Assembly (NCBI GenBank): GCA_963682025.1
Contig: OY821520.1
Span: 137,586,738 to 137,650,737 of the forward strand
Reading direction: 5' to 3'
Source of the DNA: Cordilura impudica
Taxonomy: Eukaryota > Arthropoda > Insecta > Diptera > Scathophagidae
DNA length: 64,000 nucleotides
Shown: positions 12,041 to 23,268 of the stretch, in pieces
Layout: each line of letters opens with the position of its first letter
Numbering within the stretch: position 1 is the stretch's first letter
Translations under genes and position numbers: made by a program
Notes under the pieces: model-generated
Told to the model about the DNA's origin: nothing
Database searches by the model: none
The model's input: only the letters and a program-made list of their open reading frames with translations

Positions 12041-14018
12041 TTTATAGTCAATACCGATATGAGGCCAGGGCATAATGAGTTCGTGCTGATGTTTTTATTA
12101 CCAAAAATATTTGACAAAGACCCATCTTTTGATATACCGATCGACTCAGAATTACTTCCTAAGTACTTACTTCCGACCATCCGTCTGTGTGTCCATGTAA
12201 ACCATGAAATTAGTCTACAGGTTGCAAATAAGAATGTAATTTGAGGAAAGTTTTAGTTAAGGGTTATAAAAAGACAAAATAAGGCGTATTTTCATGATAT
12301 TTTTTCTTTTTTTTTGACGATATGAATAATGTTGCATTATTTATTTCATATACAAGTTATAGTATAATATTTGAAGTATTTTTGAAAAATTTTTCACTTA
12401 AAAAAATCAATAAATAAGTCCGTGACAGCGAATCCTCGGAGGCACCCAAAAAAAAAAGTTGGAATGCGGTGAACTTCATAACTCGTTACAGGATCACATG
12501 AAACAAAAAATCTAAGTGCATTGAAAAGGTGATATGTTTCCCTAGGTAGTTTTTTATTTTCGGCAGCATTTTGAAGTGAAAAACGTGATTTTGGAAAAAT
12601 GGAAAAAATTTCAAAAAAATCCCTCGGATTACCTGTTGAAATAGTGTATAAAATTTCAAAAGCAGCGATCACGTATATTTCAATTTATGATGTTCACAAA
12701 CGTCAAAAATTTTGTTTGCGAGAAAATCGATTTAGTTTTTGTACTTGAAAATCCAAAATTTACCATCATTAAAAGGATATAATTTTTTATACTTACACAG
12801 AATCATCAATGAAACACTGTCATAAAATTAAAAATGAATTTGGAGATTACAAAACGACTTGAAATAACGGCCAGGTTTAAAAATCGAGCATGAGTGCCGG
12901 TCGCATGAAACGCTGTGTCTTAAATAGTTTTTGTCCGATATAATTGGAAATTTTGAAACAATACTCCCGAATTGTTGTACATTCAGAAAATAAGTTAAAA
13001 AAAGTTTTAAAATCTTAACTCTAACCCTTAAATCCCCATTGGGATACACACTATCGAAAAAAAAAATAAGTGCATTGAAAAGATGATATGATTCCCTAGG
13101 TAGTTTTTTATTGTCGGCAGCATTTTGAAGTGAAAAACGTGATTTTGCAAAAAATGGAAAAAAATTCAAAAAATACCTCGGCTTACCTGTTGAAATAGTG
13201 TATAAAATTTCAAAAGGAGCGGTCAAGTAGATTTTGATTTATGATGTTCACAAACATCAAAAATTTTGTTTGCGAGAAAATCGATTTAGAAAATCCAAAA
13301 TTTAGCATCACTAAAAGGATATAATTTTTTATACTTACACAGAATCATCAACGAAACACTGCCATAAAATTAAAAATTAATTTAGAGATTACAAAACGAC
13401 TTGAAGTAACAGCCAGGTTTAAAAATCGAGCATGAGTGCCGGTGGCTTGAAACGCTGTGTCTTAAATAGTTTTTGTCCGATATAATTGGAAATTTTGAAA
13501 CAATACTCCCGACTTGTTGTACATTCAGAAAATAAGTTAAAAAAAGTTTTAAAATCTTAACTCTAACCCTTAAATCCCCATTGGGATACACACTATCGAA
13601 ATTTATAAAATTCGGTGCAGGTTCATACAAATAACCCCTATGGGATCGACTTAAATTGCTATAAGATCTAAATTAGCATACCGATTTTTGTCAAATTTGG
13701 TTTGCAATGTTTATTACTCCCATTAATCAGTAGTCCAAAACTTAACTCTATTGGACAATTCTTAGTCTTAGCCCCCATATAAAGCTGCATCCCGATTTTC
13801 ACGTAAATATGGTAAATATGGTCAGGATCGGTCCATTTTTCGAACTAATCCTTATATAAACATATCATTCGATATGAAATTTTTCATATCTGTATGCCAC
13901 AAATTAAACATCTATACCACTCGAATTTAGTTTATGCTTGTTTCGTATAACCAATTAGTTGATATTAAGACCCTATCTCGAAACGCATGGCATAGGATAC
14001 ACACAGCCAACTTGTTTA
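12041..14018. mobile_element. mini-me/DINE-like repeat, copy 2, split
   Basis: The left part (about 12041-12250) has the CATAATGAGTTCGTGCTG end, ATACCGATCGACTCAG, a shortened GTCC microsatellite (CCGTCTGTGTGTCCATGTAA) and the CAGGTTGCAAATA box. The right part (about 13607-14018) resumes with CATACAAATAACCCCTATGG and runs through CCCGATTTTCAC to AAACGCATGGCATAGGATAC. The 1.35 kb between the two is a different sequence made largely of a tandem repeat. The terminal palindrome has decayed, so this is an old copy. Confidence 0.7.
12251..13606. repeat. insert with a 550 bp tandem duplication
   Basis: A unit starting AAGTGCATTGAAAAG at 12514 begins again at 13068 (period 554). The shared end GGGATACACACTATCGA occurs near 13041 and again near 13583 (spacing 542), so the second unit is about 12 bp shorter. 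Identity is high by eye. The similar short minus-strand reading frames in both units are the result of the duplication and do not resemble any family. The insert interrupts a mini-me-like repeat. Its outer 250 bases (12251-12505) are not repeated. Confidence 0.8.
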
Positions 14019-14019
14019 A

Positions 14020-15450
14020 TCTATACTAATATAATAAAGAGGTAATGTGTGCTTGTTTGTTTGTTTGTTTGTTTGTAGGAGGTAATCTCCGTAACTACCC
14101 ATCTGATCTTCCTGAAATTTTCAAAGAGTCTTACTGCGGATATGGGAAGTGCTGTAGGCTATAATTTTTTAATATTTTTGGTGGGCGTGGCACCTCCCAC
14201 ACAAAGTAAATTTTTAATATCATATACATATATTGAGTACTATAATAGGGAGAGCTTTGCAAATTTGTCACCTATTGTTAATATTAGTAGCTACGCCGGA
14301 AATGGGCCGGATCGGATAAGTGGGCGTGGTACCTCCCATACAAGTAATAGTTCAATATTATATATCTCGAGTACTGTGATAGAGAGAGCTTTCCAAATTT
14401 GTCTGATGTCACCTATTATTAATGTAAGTAGTCGGACAAAAAATGGGCAGTATCGGACCAATAGGCGTGGCACCTGCCATACAAATTAAATATAAAATGC
14501 CATATATCTGGAGTACTGTAATAGTGAGAGTCTTGGGACTTCGTGTGAGCCCATAGGTTATTCATTTGATTAGTTAGACAAAATATGGGCGTGATCGGAG
14601 CAGTGGGCGTGGCACCGCCCATACAAAGTAAATATATGATATCATATAACTTTGTGTGCTAAAAAAGGAAGCTTTGAAACTTTGCACGAGCCTATCAGAT
14701 CTTAGTATGTGTAGTCGAACAAAAAATTGGCGGCTTCACAATAATGGGCGTGGCACTCCCCATGCAAAGTAACTATTTAATGTCATATATCTGGAGTACT
14801 GTAACAGATAGAGCTTTGTGGCTTTGCGTGAGCCCATGGGTTCTTCGTCTGATCAGTCGAACAAATAAATGGGCGTGATCCGAGCAGTGGGCGTAGCACC
14901 GCCCATGCAAAGTAGATATCTAATATCATATAACTGATGTACTATAAAAGGGAAAGACTCGACATTTTGCATGACTCCATCAGATATTAATGTGAGTAGT
15001 CCAATAAAAATTGGGCGGGACGGGATTAGTGGGCGTGGGACCTCCTATGTAAAAATATGAAGCACTATGAAAGCGACAGTCTTTTGACAAGTTGAATAGT
15101 TATCAATGTGATTTGTTGTGGAAGATATATCGCCAAAATCAAAAATCACCAAACCCAAAAATCGCGAAAAATAAAAATTGCCCCAAAAAAAATATCCAAA
15201 ATAAAAAAATGGGCAAAATCAAAAATCGCTCAAAAGAAAAATTGCCAAATGATATTCTAAGTTCAAGGCCAACAGTTAAGTGTTGCCAGATTTAATATGA
15301 ATAATCCATCTTCTTCTCATGGGCAGCTACATGTACCTTGGTCCAGGGTAGGAACGCCCAAAAATCTGATAATTGTTGTACCGAATGAAAAAACAAAAAA
15401 CAATGTATATCAGCATCAGCAAGCATTGAAATAGAAAAATCTATACTAAT
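14020..15450 (+). mobile_element. Helitron-B copy 1 (non-autonomous)
   Basis: It starts TCTATACTAATATAATAAAG after an A, the 5'-TC next to A expected of Helitrons. It contains a (GTTT)n run at about 14055-14076 and several internal repeats of GTGGGCGTGGCACC type, each followed by a CATACAAAGTAAAT-like box and spaced about 150 bp apart. A 3' region with CAAAATCAAAAATCGC motifs lies near 15130-15240. No Rep/helicase gene is present. The 3' end abuts copy 2, and the expected CTAG terminus is missing. Confidence 0.75.
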
Positions 15451-15452
15451 AA

Positions 15453-15907
15453 TCTATACTAACATAATAAAGAGGTAATATTTGTTTCTTTGTTTGTAGG
15501 AGGTAACCTCCGTAACTACTTATCTGATCTTCCTGAAATTTTCACATAGTCTTACTGCGGATATGGGAGTGCTACAGGCTTTAATTTTTTAAATATTTTT
15601 AGTGGGCGTGGCACCTCCCATACAAAGTAGATTTTTAATATCATATATGTATATTAAGTACTATGATAGAGAAAGCTTTGCAAATTTGTCTCAGGCCATC
15701 TATTATTAACGTGAATAGTCAGACAAGAAAATGGGCGAGATTAGATAAATGCGCGTGGTACCCCCACACAAACTTTATATTAAATGTGATATATCTGAAT
15801 TACTATATTAGTGAGAGCCTTGGGACTTTGCGTGAGCCCTTTCATAATGATTCGGAAGGTGGGGGGGGAGGTGGAGGGTGTAGCGAAGCGCACCGGGTTA
15901 CATCTAG
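15453..15907 (+). mobile_element. Helitron-B copy 2, complete ends
   Basis: This 455 bp copy starts TCTATACTAACATAATAAAG after an A and ends GTTACATCTAG before a T. The 3' end is preceded by a GCGAAGCGCACCGGG segment that can form a short GC hairpin. The 5'-TC, hairpin, CTAG-3' and A/T insertion context are diagnostic for Helitrons. It is an internally shortened derivative of copy 1 and follows it directly. Confidence 0.85.
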
Positions 15908-16026
15908 TAATACATAAAAATGGTTTTCATTACCGTTACTATATCCCCACAATCATAAGATAGTGGGGTGTATGTAGACTTTAGTCCTTAACTAAAATTC
16001 TAAAATTATTGATAATTCCTCTACAT

Positions 16027-18569
16027 CAGCCATGCACAACCTGCGGCCCGCGGGCCGCATGCGGCCCGATTTAACATAATTTTTTTTTTATATTTTTTAT
16101 ATAAGAAAAAAAAAATATGTATTTCAAATAACATTCAAGAATAAGTATAAATATAATTAATTATGAAATTATGCAAATACAATCCTTTCATTCTCATATT
16201 CACAGCTATTTTTGAATTCATTGTGAATGAAATACAAAAGAAAATAATCCAATAGAAAATGAAACGATACTAAAAAAAGTAATTCCATTATTTGTTGAGC
16301 ATGAGAGTATATATTTACGAATGAATGTCAATTATTCGTACAGTACATTAATTTATTATGTTCCACATATATTAAAAATGAATCTAAATTAATTTTATAT
16401 TATTTACTTGTTTAAATTTGAATCTCAGTGTGCCGTGAACCCACAACATTTTTACATGAACGATAGAGATTTGAAATTTACAGTAGGAGTTATTTTTACT
16501 TTTCAGTTTGAGTGTGAACTTTGTAGTTTGTATAGTTATACTCAGTTTTTTTTAATTTGTGTGCTTAAAAAATAATATGTTGGTATCAAAACAACTTAAG
16601 AAACGGAAATTAGAAGATGAAAAACGAGGCTTCCAAGAGCAATGGATTGAAAAGTTTTGTTTCATCGAACATAAAGGTAGCATTATATGTTTAACTTGTA
16701 AAGGAACAATTGCTGTACCGAAAGATTATAACTAAAAAAGACATTTTCAAAGTAAGCATTCTGATTTTAATGAAAAGTATTCTGGTGCTTTAAGAAAACA
16801 ACAATTACTTCAATGGTCAAATTATTACAAGCACAACAAGATATATTTAAAAAGTGCAATGAATCTGCAGAGCATGCAGTTGAAGTAAGTTTTGATATTG
16901 CCAATTTAATAGCAAAATCGTTTCGACCGTATACCGATGGTGATTTTGTAAAAAACTGCTTAACCGTTGTACAAAATGCAACTCAAAATTTGAAGCACTA
17001 AGTTTAAACCGAATGACAATACAACGACGTATCACCGATATTTCTGCTGATATCGTGACTAAATTTTCAAGAATATTCAAAAATTGTATCAATTTTTCGT
17101 TAGCTGTTGATGAATCCACCGATGTAACTTCTATTACTCAATTGTGTATATATGCTCGTTGTATGACATCAGATTTTGAGATTTTTGAAGAACTTGTCGA
17201 ACTCTATCCAATGAAAGACCAAACAAGACGATCGGATTTATTGCAGGCATTATTATCTAGCATGCAGAAGCATAATTTGGATTTATCAAAGCTTTCTGGT
17301 ATAGCGACTGACGGTGCTCCTTCAATGATTGGTCCTAAAATCGGTATGACTACTCTTTTATCCGAACATATTGAACAAAAAGGAATACATACTGATTTAA
17401 TGAAGTATCACTGCATCATACACCAACAAAATTTAATTGGCAAAAATCTGGGTTTCGACCATGCTATGAAAAAAGTTGTGAAAGCTCTATATTTCATCCG
17501 ATCATGTGGATTAAATCACAGACAATTTAAGGAATTTCTTAATGAAATTGAATGCGAATATGGTGATGTTTTGTACTATAGTGATGTTCGTTGGTTAAGT
17601 AGAGGCAAAGTTCTGCAACGTTTCCTTAACCTTATTGAAGAAATTAAAATGATTTTAAATGAAAAAACTCAGCCAGTGGATTATTTGGAAGATTCAAAAT
17701 GGATATGTGATCTCGCATTTTTAACAGATATATGCGGCCATTTAAATGATCTGAACCTAAAACTTCAAGGAAAATGTCATTTAATCACGAAATTACATGG
17801 TGACGTGTCAGCTTTTCGAATCAAGTTATCATTGTTCCATTCCCAAATCAATAACACCTGTAACTTTTCGAACTACGATGAAATATTTAAAAAGTACAAG
17901 ATGAACAGTAATCAATATGTTATTTATATTGAACAACTGTAGCAATTTTACAATAAACGATTTGAAGACTTTGACCGGTACAAAATACGGTTCAGCACAT
18001 TTGCTAATCCTTTCGAAGCATCACATGAAAATTCTGAATCAAAACTCCAACTTGAGCTTATTGAAATTCAGTCAAACGAAGAATTGAAGTCCAAATTTAA
18101 GGAAGGAGACTTAATGAACTTCCACAGATGTCTTGCTACAGAAAACTTTGCAAATTTACGAGAAAATGCTGCGCTTTGTGGAAGTTTATTCGGAAGTACA
18201 TACATTTGTGAGCAAACTTTTTCAATAAGGAAGTTGAATAAATCAATTCAAAGAAACCGACTTACAAATAAAAATCTAAACGCCGTGGTAAAGGTAGCTA
18301 CTACAAATATTACTCTGGATGTAAAAAAGTTAGCACCTAATATGCAACCACAAAAATCACATTAAAAATAAGTTGTTTTCGATTAAGTTACTAATATATT
18401 TTGAATTATTTTGAATGTCAATTTCCTTGTTTTTGTAATAAAGTATATATGTAATAATTACTGTTTCTACTTTTTGTGATTGTCTAATCAATAATTTTCT
18501 AATGCGGCCCACATTAAATTATTAATTTTCTAATGCGGCCCACAGCGTTGAAAAGGTTGTGCATGACTG
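16027..18569 (+). mobile_element. hAT element with 8 bp target duplication
   Basis: The ends are CAGCCATGCACAACCT at 16027 and the complement of CAGTCATGCACAACCT ending at 18569. The left flank is CTCTACAT (16019-16026). The right flank is CTCCACAT (18570-18577), one mismatch. The tandem copy of the right end at 25758 is followed by a perfect CTCTACAT (25759-25766), which shows that the mismatch arose later. The GC-rich subterminal sequence just inside the left end contains GGCCCGCGGGCC, which is self-complementary. An 8 bp duplication and this end structure are typical of hAT. Confidence 0.9.
16577..18365 (+). pseudogene. hAT transposase (BED finger, Charlie/GTF2IRD2-like type)
   Basis: ATG at 16577 opens MLVSKQLKKRKLEDEKRGFQ. 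A BED-type zinc finger follows with CLTC and, after a TAA in DYN-stop-KRHF (about 16733), a downstream HFQSKH. After frame shifts near 16815 and 17005 the catalytic domain reads SLAVDESTDVT (first Asp), SGIATDGAPSMIG (second Asp) and YHCIIHQQNL (the hAT CxxH motif). Another stop at 17941 (TAG where the tandem copy has CAG) precedes the C-terminal dimerisation region with LFGSTYICEQTFS and NRLTNKNLNAVVKVA. It is defective but lightly decayed, so the element was active fairly recently. Related domesticated proteins exist in vertebrates; there is no sign of domestication here. Confidence 0.85.
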
Positions 18570-18577
18570 CTCCACAT

Positions 18578-18972
18578 ATTATCGATAGTTCAATAATAAC
18601 AACTAGTGTTACCGTAATTACAGATTTATCCATTTCTTTTTGCCGATTCTTATCAATTAAAATTATTGCAAGATAATCGCAATTTTATAACTAGTTTTTT
18701 ACCTAATTTATAATAATGATCTCAAAACGTAGTAAATATTATAAATATAAAGAAATTGCTTTTAAATTTGTTCTGCATGGTCATATCAACAAAATATTCG
18801 TCACGAATCAGGAACGAAGAACAAATTTTGCAGATCTTCTTTAATATTTTAAAAATTCCCACAGCTACTTTGCACCAAACGAAGAAGATAACTATAAATT
18901 TTATCAGTCGAATAAAACTTCAATATTAAAAGCTATAACATAGCTGGTGAGAAGTAATTGCAATAAAAATTA
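18578..18972. other. unclassified spacer, duplicated at 25767
   Basis: Nothing is recognised beyond its near-identity to 25767-26105 in unit B. No ORF above background. Confidence 0.5.
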
Positions 18973-19312
18973 CTAGCAGATTCCAGTCCTCGAAATTCGA
19001 GTGCAAAAAGGTATGTTAATCAATTATAGCCAATTCACAAATCAAAACAAAAAAAACAACTCATTTTTATTACAAAAAAATTAACATATTTAATAAACAC
19101 ACATATAGCACTGTATAATTTTATGTATGTGTTAGTAGCAACTTTATATGCAATTTACTCAAAATAAAAGAAAAAAATTTAAAAATCTGTAAATCTTCAA
19201 AACGACTAAACAGAAATACTTTTCATATATTATACGTTTGATCAAAATCGGGATACAACGGTAGAACAAAACATCGGTCACAAGAAATCGCCTAGCCTAT
19301 TAATATTATAGA
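18973..19312 (-). mobile_element. Helitron-A copy 1 (non-autonomous, 340 bp)
   Basis: Read on the minus strand it begins TCTATAATATTAATAGG after an A and ends GAATCTGCTAG before a T. A CTCGAATTTCGAG palindrome lies about 15 bases upstream of the end. These are the TC, hairpin and CTAG landmarks of Helitrons. It is too short to code. Unit B retains only the 5' part of this copy (up to about 26196), so unit B lost the rest. Confidence 0.85.
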
Positions 19313-19329
19313 TTAACAACTATAAACAA

Positions 19330-20355
19330 AATGAAGGAGGCATTAAAGTTTGGAAAAGCATTCATGAAAAATTTCCTCTCAAAAATTTCAAAACAAAACC
19401 TCAAATAAGCAATGTTAGGTGGAATTCTATAACAATTCTAGCAATATTAGCATTTGTCGTAGTTCCGAAATACCGAAGCGAACTATATAAAGTATGTCAA
19501 CTTATATGTGGGGCATGATACGACGTATGATTTTTAGACCATTGTTTCCTCGAACACAATTTTGAACTGTTTAAAAATTTATCGATATTTAAAAAAGCTA
19601 TAGACTGTTTTCTAAGGCATTGGATTATACCAGAGTCGAAATTAACAAATTATTATCGCAGAACATACCATAAAAGTAGTTCAGAACACTATACCCTATG
19701 GAAAAATACTTGCACTTTAAATCTTTAATTTATTTCACACATAAAACAAATAAATAAATAATAATACCTCCCATCCAACACCACATATCAATTTACATGC
19801 TTTAAACAATTCTTATTTTATTTATTTTACTTTACACTAGCTGAGCCCAGCCTTCGAAATTCGAGTGCAAATTCTAGAAAATTCATAAAATTCGTTAAAA
19901 ATATTTGTTGAACACACAGAAGATATATATCTGGGTTTGTAAATTAATAATTTTATAAGAGCCTAAAGATATGCTTATCAATTTTAGCAAATTTACAATT
20001 CAATACTAATTTAATAAGCACATACACAAATAGCCTAGTATAGTTTTGTGTACAGTTTTGCTCCAAAAAATATGTACCAAATGGTGTACATCTGCAAAGA
20101 AATACCTTTCAAATGGTGTAGTTTTGTCAATATCGGTTGGTAACTGAAAGTTAAAAAGGGATCTAAAGGAATCGTCTTACCTATTAATATTATAGATATA
20201 ATAAAATTATAGACATATTCGATATATTAAATTAAGTCAAAAAAAGTTCAGCTAGTTTTTAGAAATTGCAATTGCTACGGATGGTTTTTATGCCAAAATG
20301 ACCCGCAAGATGATTTTTATTATCACCTGGTGATATATAAAATTTTTTTAAAAAA
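19330..20355 (+). pseudogene. hAT-like transposase fragment (C-terminal)
   Basis: Frame traces read VRWNSITILAILAFVVVPKYR and LDHCFLEHNFELFK, matching ARWNSRAILAILTFILIPKYR and SDHCFKENNLEALK in the better copy at 61.0 kb. The remnant ends with AGTCATAACCCTA at about 20343-20355, the complement of the left end seen at 7354. Helitron-A copy 2 sits inside the 3' part. Several stops are present. A shorter version is found in unit B at about 26190-26480. Confidence 0.7.
19837..20196 (-). mobile_element. Helitron-A copy 2 (360 bp)
   Basis: The minus strand runs from TCTATAATATTAATAGG (A before it) at 20196 to GGGCTCAGCTAG (T after it) at 19837. A TCGAATTTCGAAGG near-palindrome precedes the end. 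It is inserted in the 3' part of the hAT-like fragment. Unit B retains only the part corresponding to about 20000-20196. Confidence 0.85.
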
Positions 20356-20794
20356 TTAGTCATAACCCTAATATATATTTTAATATATTCTTGTGACATT
20401 TGTATTTATTTCTTCTTTATATTAAGCAACTTTACCAAAAAAAAAAAGCACGTAGTTTGTAACAAATGTTATTTTTTAATTTAAATGGTTTGTACTCTAC
20501 TTTGAAAACCAAAAAATTTCATATAAATTTTTTTTTTTTTTAATCCGACCGTATATTTTGATTGAAGAAGTTTTATCAATAAAAACATTTATGCAAATAA
20601 ATTTTAAATTTAAACAAAATAAGCAATTAATACTATAAACTGCCTGCAGATACATTAGTATATTTGAAACCATTTTACAAAAGTTGAATTTTCTTATTGG
20701 GATGTACAAAAGATGTTCACTAAGTTTTTTTTTGTGATGCATGACTTTATCATTCACTATTACGGTTATATCGAAATTTTGATGTAATAGGAAA
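20356..20794. other. AT-rich spacer, duplicated at 26830
   Basis: No family is recognised. A 112-codon minus-strand frame (20835-20497) is Ile/Lys/Phe-rich. It is broken in the unit B copy (a 61-codon remnant at 27173-26988), so it is unlikely to be a gene. Confidence 0.4.
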
Positions 20795-21452
20795 TACTTG
20801 ATAATCAGCGCATGGGAAACGCTTTTTCGCTCCATAAATGGACATGCTCATGTATGGGCAGAAGCTTCAAAGTTTATTTTGCAGCTACTGGACCGTGGCA
20901 CATTGGACCATATTTTGAAAAGGCGGCCAAAAATCATTTTTTTTTTTTTTGTTACCGATTTTAAAGTTATGTTATTCGTTTGAAAGTAAATACTAGTAAA
21001 CCTCGGCAGCCAAAAAATTGCGACTCTATCTCAACTATTTCACAGCGAACATGGTCTTCGAAAATGGGCTTTCTCAGTATTTTGCTAAAATTAAAAATTT
21101 CCTTGTAAATTTTTATTTTTGAATAACTGTAACTTTTTTGATTTAAAAGATTTTGAAGTGAAATAAATTTTGTATAATTTTGTATGGCTATTAATGTTAA
21201 AAATGTAAAATCACTGAGGCATTCCAAATTAAAAAAAAAAAAAAATTTAAAAAAGGTCCAAATTTTCCGAAAATCTCCTACTTAATAGAGCATAACTCCT
21301 GCCAGTCAAAATCAGTCAGAAAAAATCTTGCACTCTTCTATAGTCCGAACCCTCCTCTATACTCCTATACCCCATTATATAACCGCCAGTTTCCGCCCCT
21401 GTGCACCAGAACAATTTTTCTGACCCAAGGTTAGATATTTTCTGCAAAATTT

Positions 21453-21596
21453 ATGAATACAAAAGTTGTCCACTATGTGGTTAGGATATATTAAGTTTGA
21501 GGTGATCTTTTATTATACGGATCGACTCAAAAACACTTTCTGAGTCGATTAAACGATGTCCGTCCGTCCGTCTGAGTGTTATGAATACAAAAGTTG
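21453..21596. repeat. mini-me-like fragment flanked by 16 bp direct repeats
   Basis: ATGAATACAAAAGTTG occurs at 21453-21468 and again at 21581-21596. Between them is the CCACTATGTGGTT end of the mini-me-like repeat, then ACGGATCGACTC and a GTCCGTCCGTCC tract. A related arrangement (GTCCGTCCGTCC followed by ATGAATACAAAAGTTG) is present in Transib 3 near 49930-49970, so the fragment was captured before the Transib copies separated. Confidence 0.7.
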
Positions 21597-22084
21597 GTCG
21601 TACCGGTGCACCGCGGTGTATTTTTTTGCGTTTCGGTAGAGTTGTCAGGAGTTGTTATATACTTATAAAAGAGGGTTGAGATATAATGCGCTTAATTGTT
21701 ACAGGTACATTTACATAGGTATCTTTCAAAAACATTAATAACAGGTAAATGGTAAAATGAAACTATTGCGACATAGCCCTTTAAGATATGAGCCGGTATG
21801 CTTCACCTTTTAAAAGGGGTTAGGATGTGATGGATCCTCTGGTCAGAAACAATACTATTGTGTTAATTGAAAGACGTTATTAAAGATGACTTTCTCATTA
21901 AAGGATGACTTTATTAATTGTACATAAAAATATATAGAGATGATGAAATATACATATTTGTACCAAGTAGTACTTATGGTTACTTAGTATAAATACCAGT
22001 TACTTTACATATAAGGATTGCCATTAAGTACTTACTAAATACTATTAGGGTCGTTACAATAACAGTAGGGTGATTATCATAACA

Positions 22085-23268
22085 AATACAAGCAATTTAA
22101 TGCCGAAAATTCATCAGATGCTAATTTATTTATGGTATCTCTCGTTCCATTGCGCTTAACAAAATGGTATAGCGTCTTAGAGCCGTCAACTAGTAGAGCA
22201 ACAGAAATTGATATATAGAAAAATTAAATTCCTTCTTCAACAAAGTGTTGCAGACCAATAAAATTTGCATTCAAAAAGGAAACCAAAGATGTCATAACTG
22301 AAGAAGTTCAAAAAATAAAAGATCAAATTAAGGAACTTCAACCAGTAATATTTAAATTTGATGACCAAGACATTAAAGTACATTTTAAAATGTGTCTCAC
22401 AATGATTGATGGAAAAGTTGCACAAGCTTTAACTGGAACAAAGTCAACGTCAAGCTGCATTATATGCCAAAATACATCAAGTCAATTAAGCCAACCCCCA
22501 CCAGAAGACGATAGTTTTAAGGAAGCCTACGAATTTGGAATGTCCCCTCTTCATGATAGAATACGTTTCATGGAGCATATTCTTAAATTGTGTTATGATT
22601 TGGAATTTGGTCCGTTAGGCGAAACAGTGAGAAAAAACAAAGAAAATGAAGAAAAAAGAAAGCAAAAAAAAACATTTTCAACAAAAATATCTACAGCTAG
22701 GCCTCGCAATCGACCAACCAAAACAAGAGGAAGGAAACACAAATGATGGAAATACTGCAAGGAGATTTTTCCCGATCCGGAAACTGCAGCATCTATCACA
22801 GGTGTAGATCATGAATTAATAAGACAATTCAAAATCATATTACAAGTTCTAGCATGCAGCAGAAAGATAAATGCAAAAAAATTTGGAGAGTACGCCAATA
22901 AAACAGCTATACTTTATAATGAAAAATACTCTTGGAGATATATCCCATCCACAGTTCATAAAATTTTGTACCATGGGGAACAAATAATTCAAAACAATAT
23001 GCTACCAATAGGAGATCTATCTGAAAAAGCGCAAGAAAAAAGGAATAAGCACTACAGATTTTTTCGCGAGCACAACACAAGGAAAATGTCCAGATGTTGT
23101 ACTAATGAAGACCTTATCACTATTTTGTTGTGCACTTTAGATCCATATGTGTCCAACATTCGTCAAAAATGGAAAACTACCTCTATTGAATTAGACGAAG
23201 AAGCTAAACAACTTCTACAAGATGAAAATCAAGGCTATTTAGAAGAAATTTTTACTAAAATTGCTTGA
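22085..23268 (+). pseudogene. Transib (RAG1-like) transposase, N-terminal half missing
   Basis: Traces start near 22085 with ENSSDANLFMVSLVPLRL. An uninterrupted frame to 22746 contains TMIDGKVAQALTG (second catalytic Asp region), a zinc-binding SSCIICQ motif and SPLHDRIRFMEHIL. After a one-frame shift near 22735 comes ARRFF-like sequence and then a frame to 23268 with IPSTVHKILYHGEQII and LSEKAQEKRNKHYRFFREHN. This last block aligns by eye with the RAG1 region around its catalytic Glu. The first catalytic Asp motif is absent. The protein would be inactive. Family assignment is supported by the element's CACAGTG end and CGTGG duplication. Confidence 0.8.

Noticed and set aside
12394..13630. 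Three similar minus-strand ORFs of 82-132 codons
   Set aside because: They arise from one non-coding tandem repeat and share no family motif.
14142..14489. 115-codon ORF in Helitron-B
   Set aside because: It runs through the GTGGGCGTGGCACC repeats. Related ORFs occur on both strands of other copies without conservation.
16045..16072. GC-rich palindrome as a CpG island or promoter
   Set aside because: It is the subterminal part of the hAT inverted repeat, with the same GCGGCCC motif near the right end.
20497..20835. 112-codon minus-strand ORF as a gene
   Set aside because: The tandem copy at 26988-27173 is frame-shifted and truncated, and composition is that of AT-rich non-coding DNA.
22233..22425. 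62-codon minus-strand ORF (22425-22237)
   Set aside because: Shadow of the Transib transposase on the other strand.
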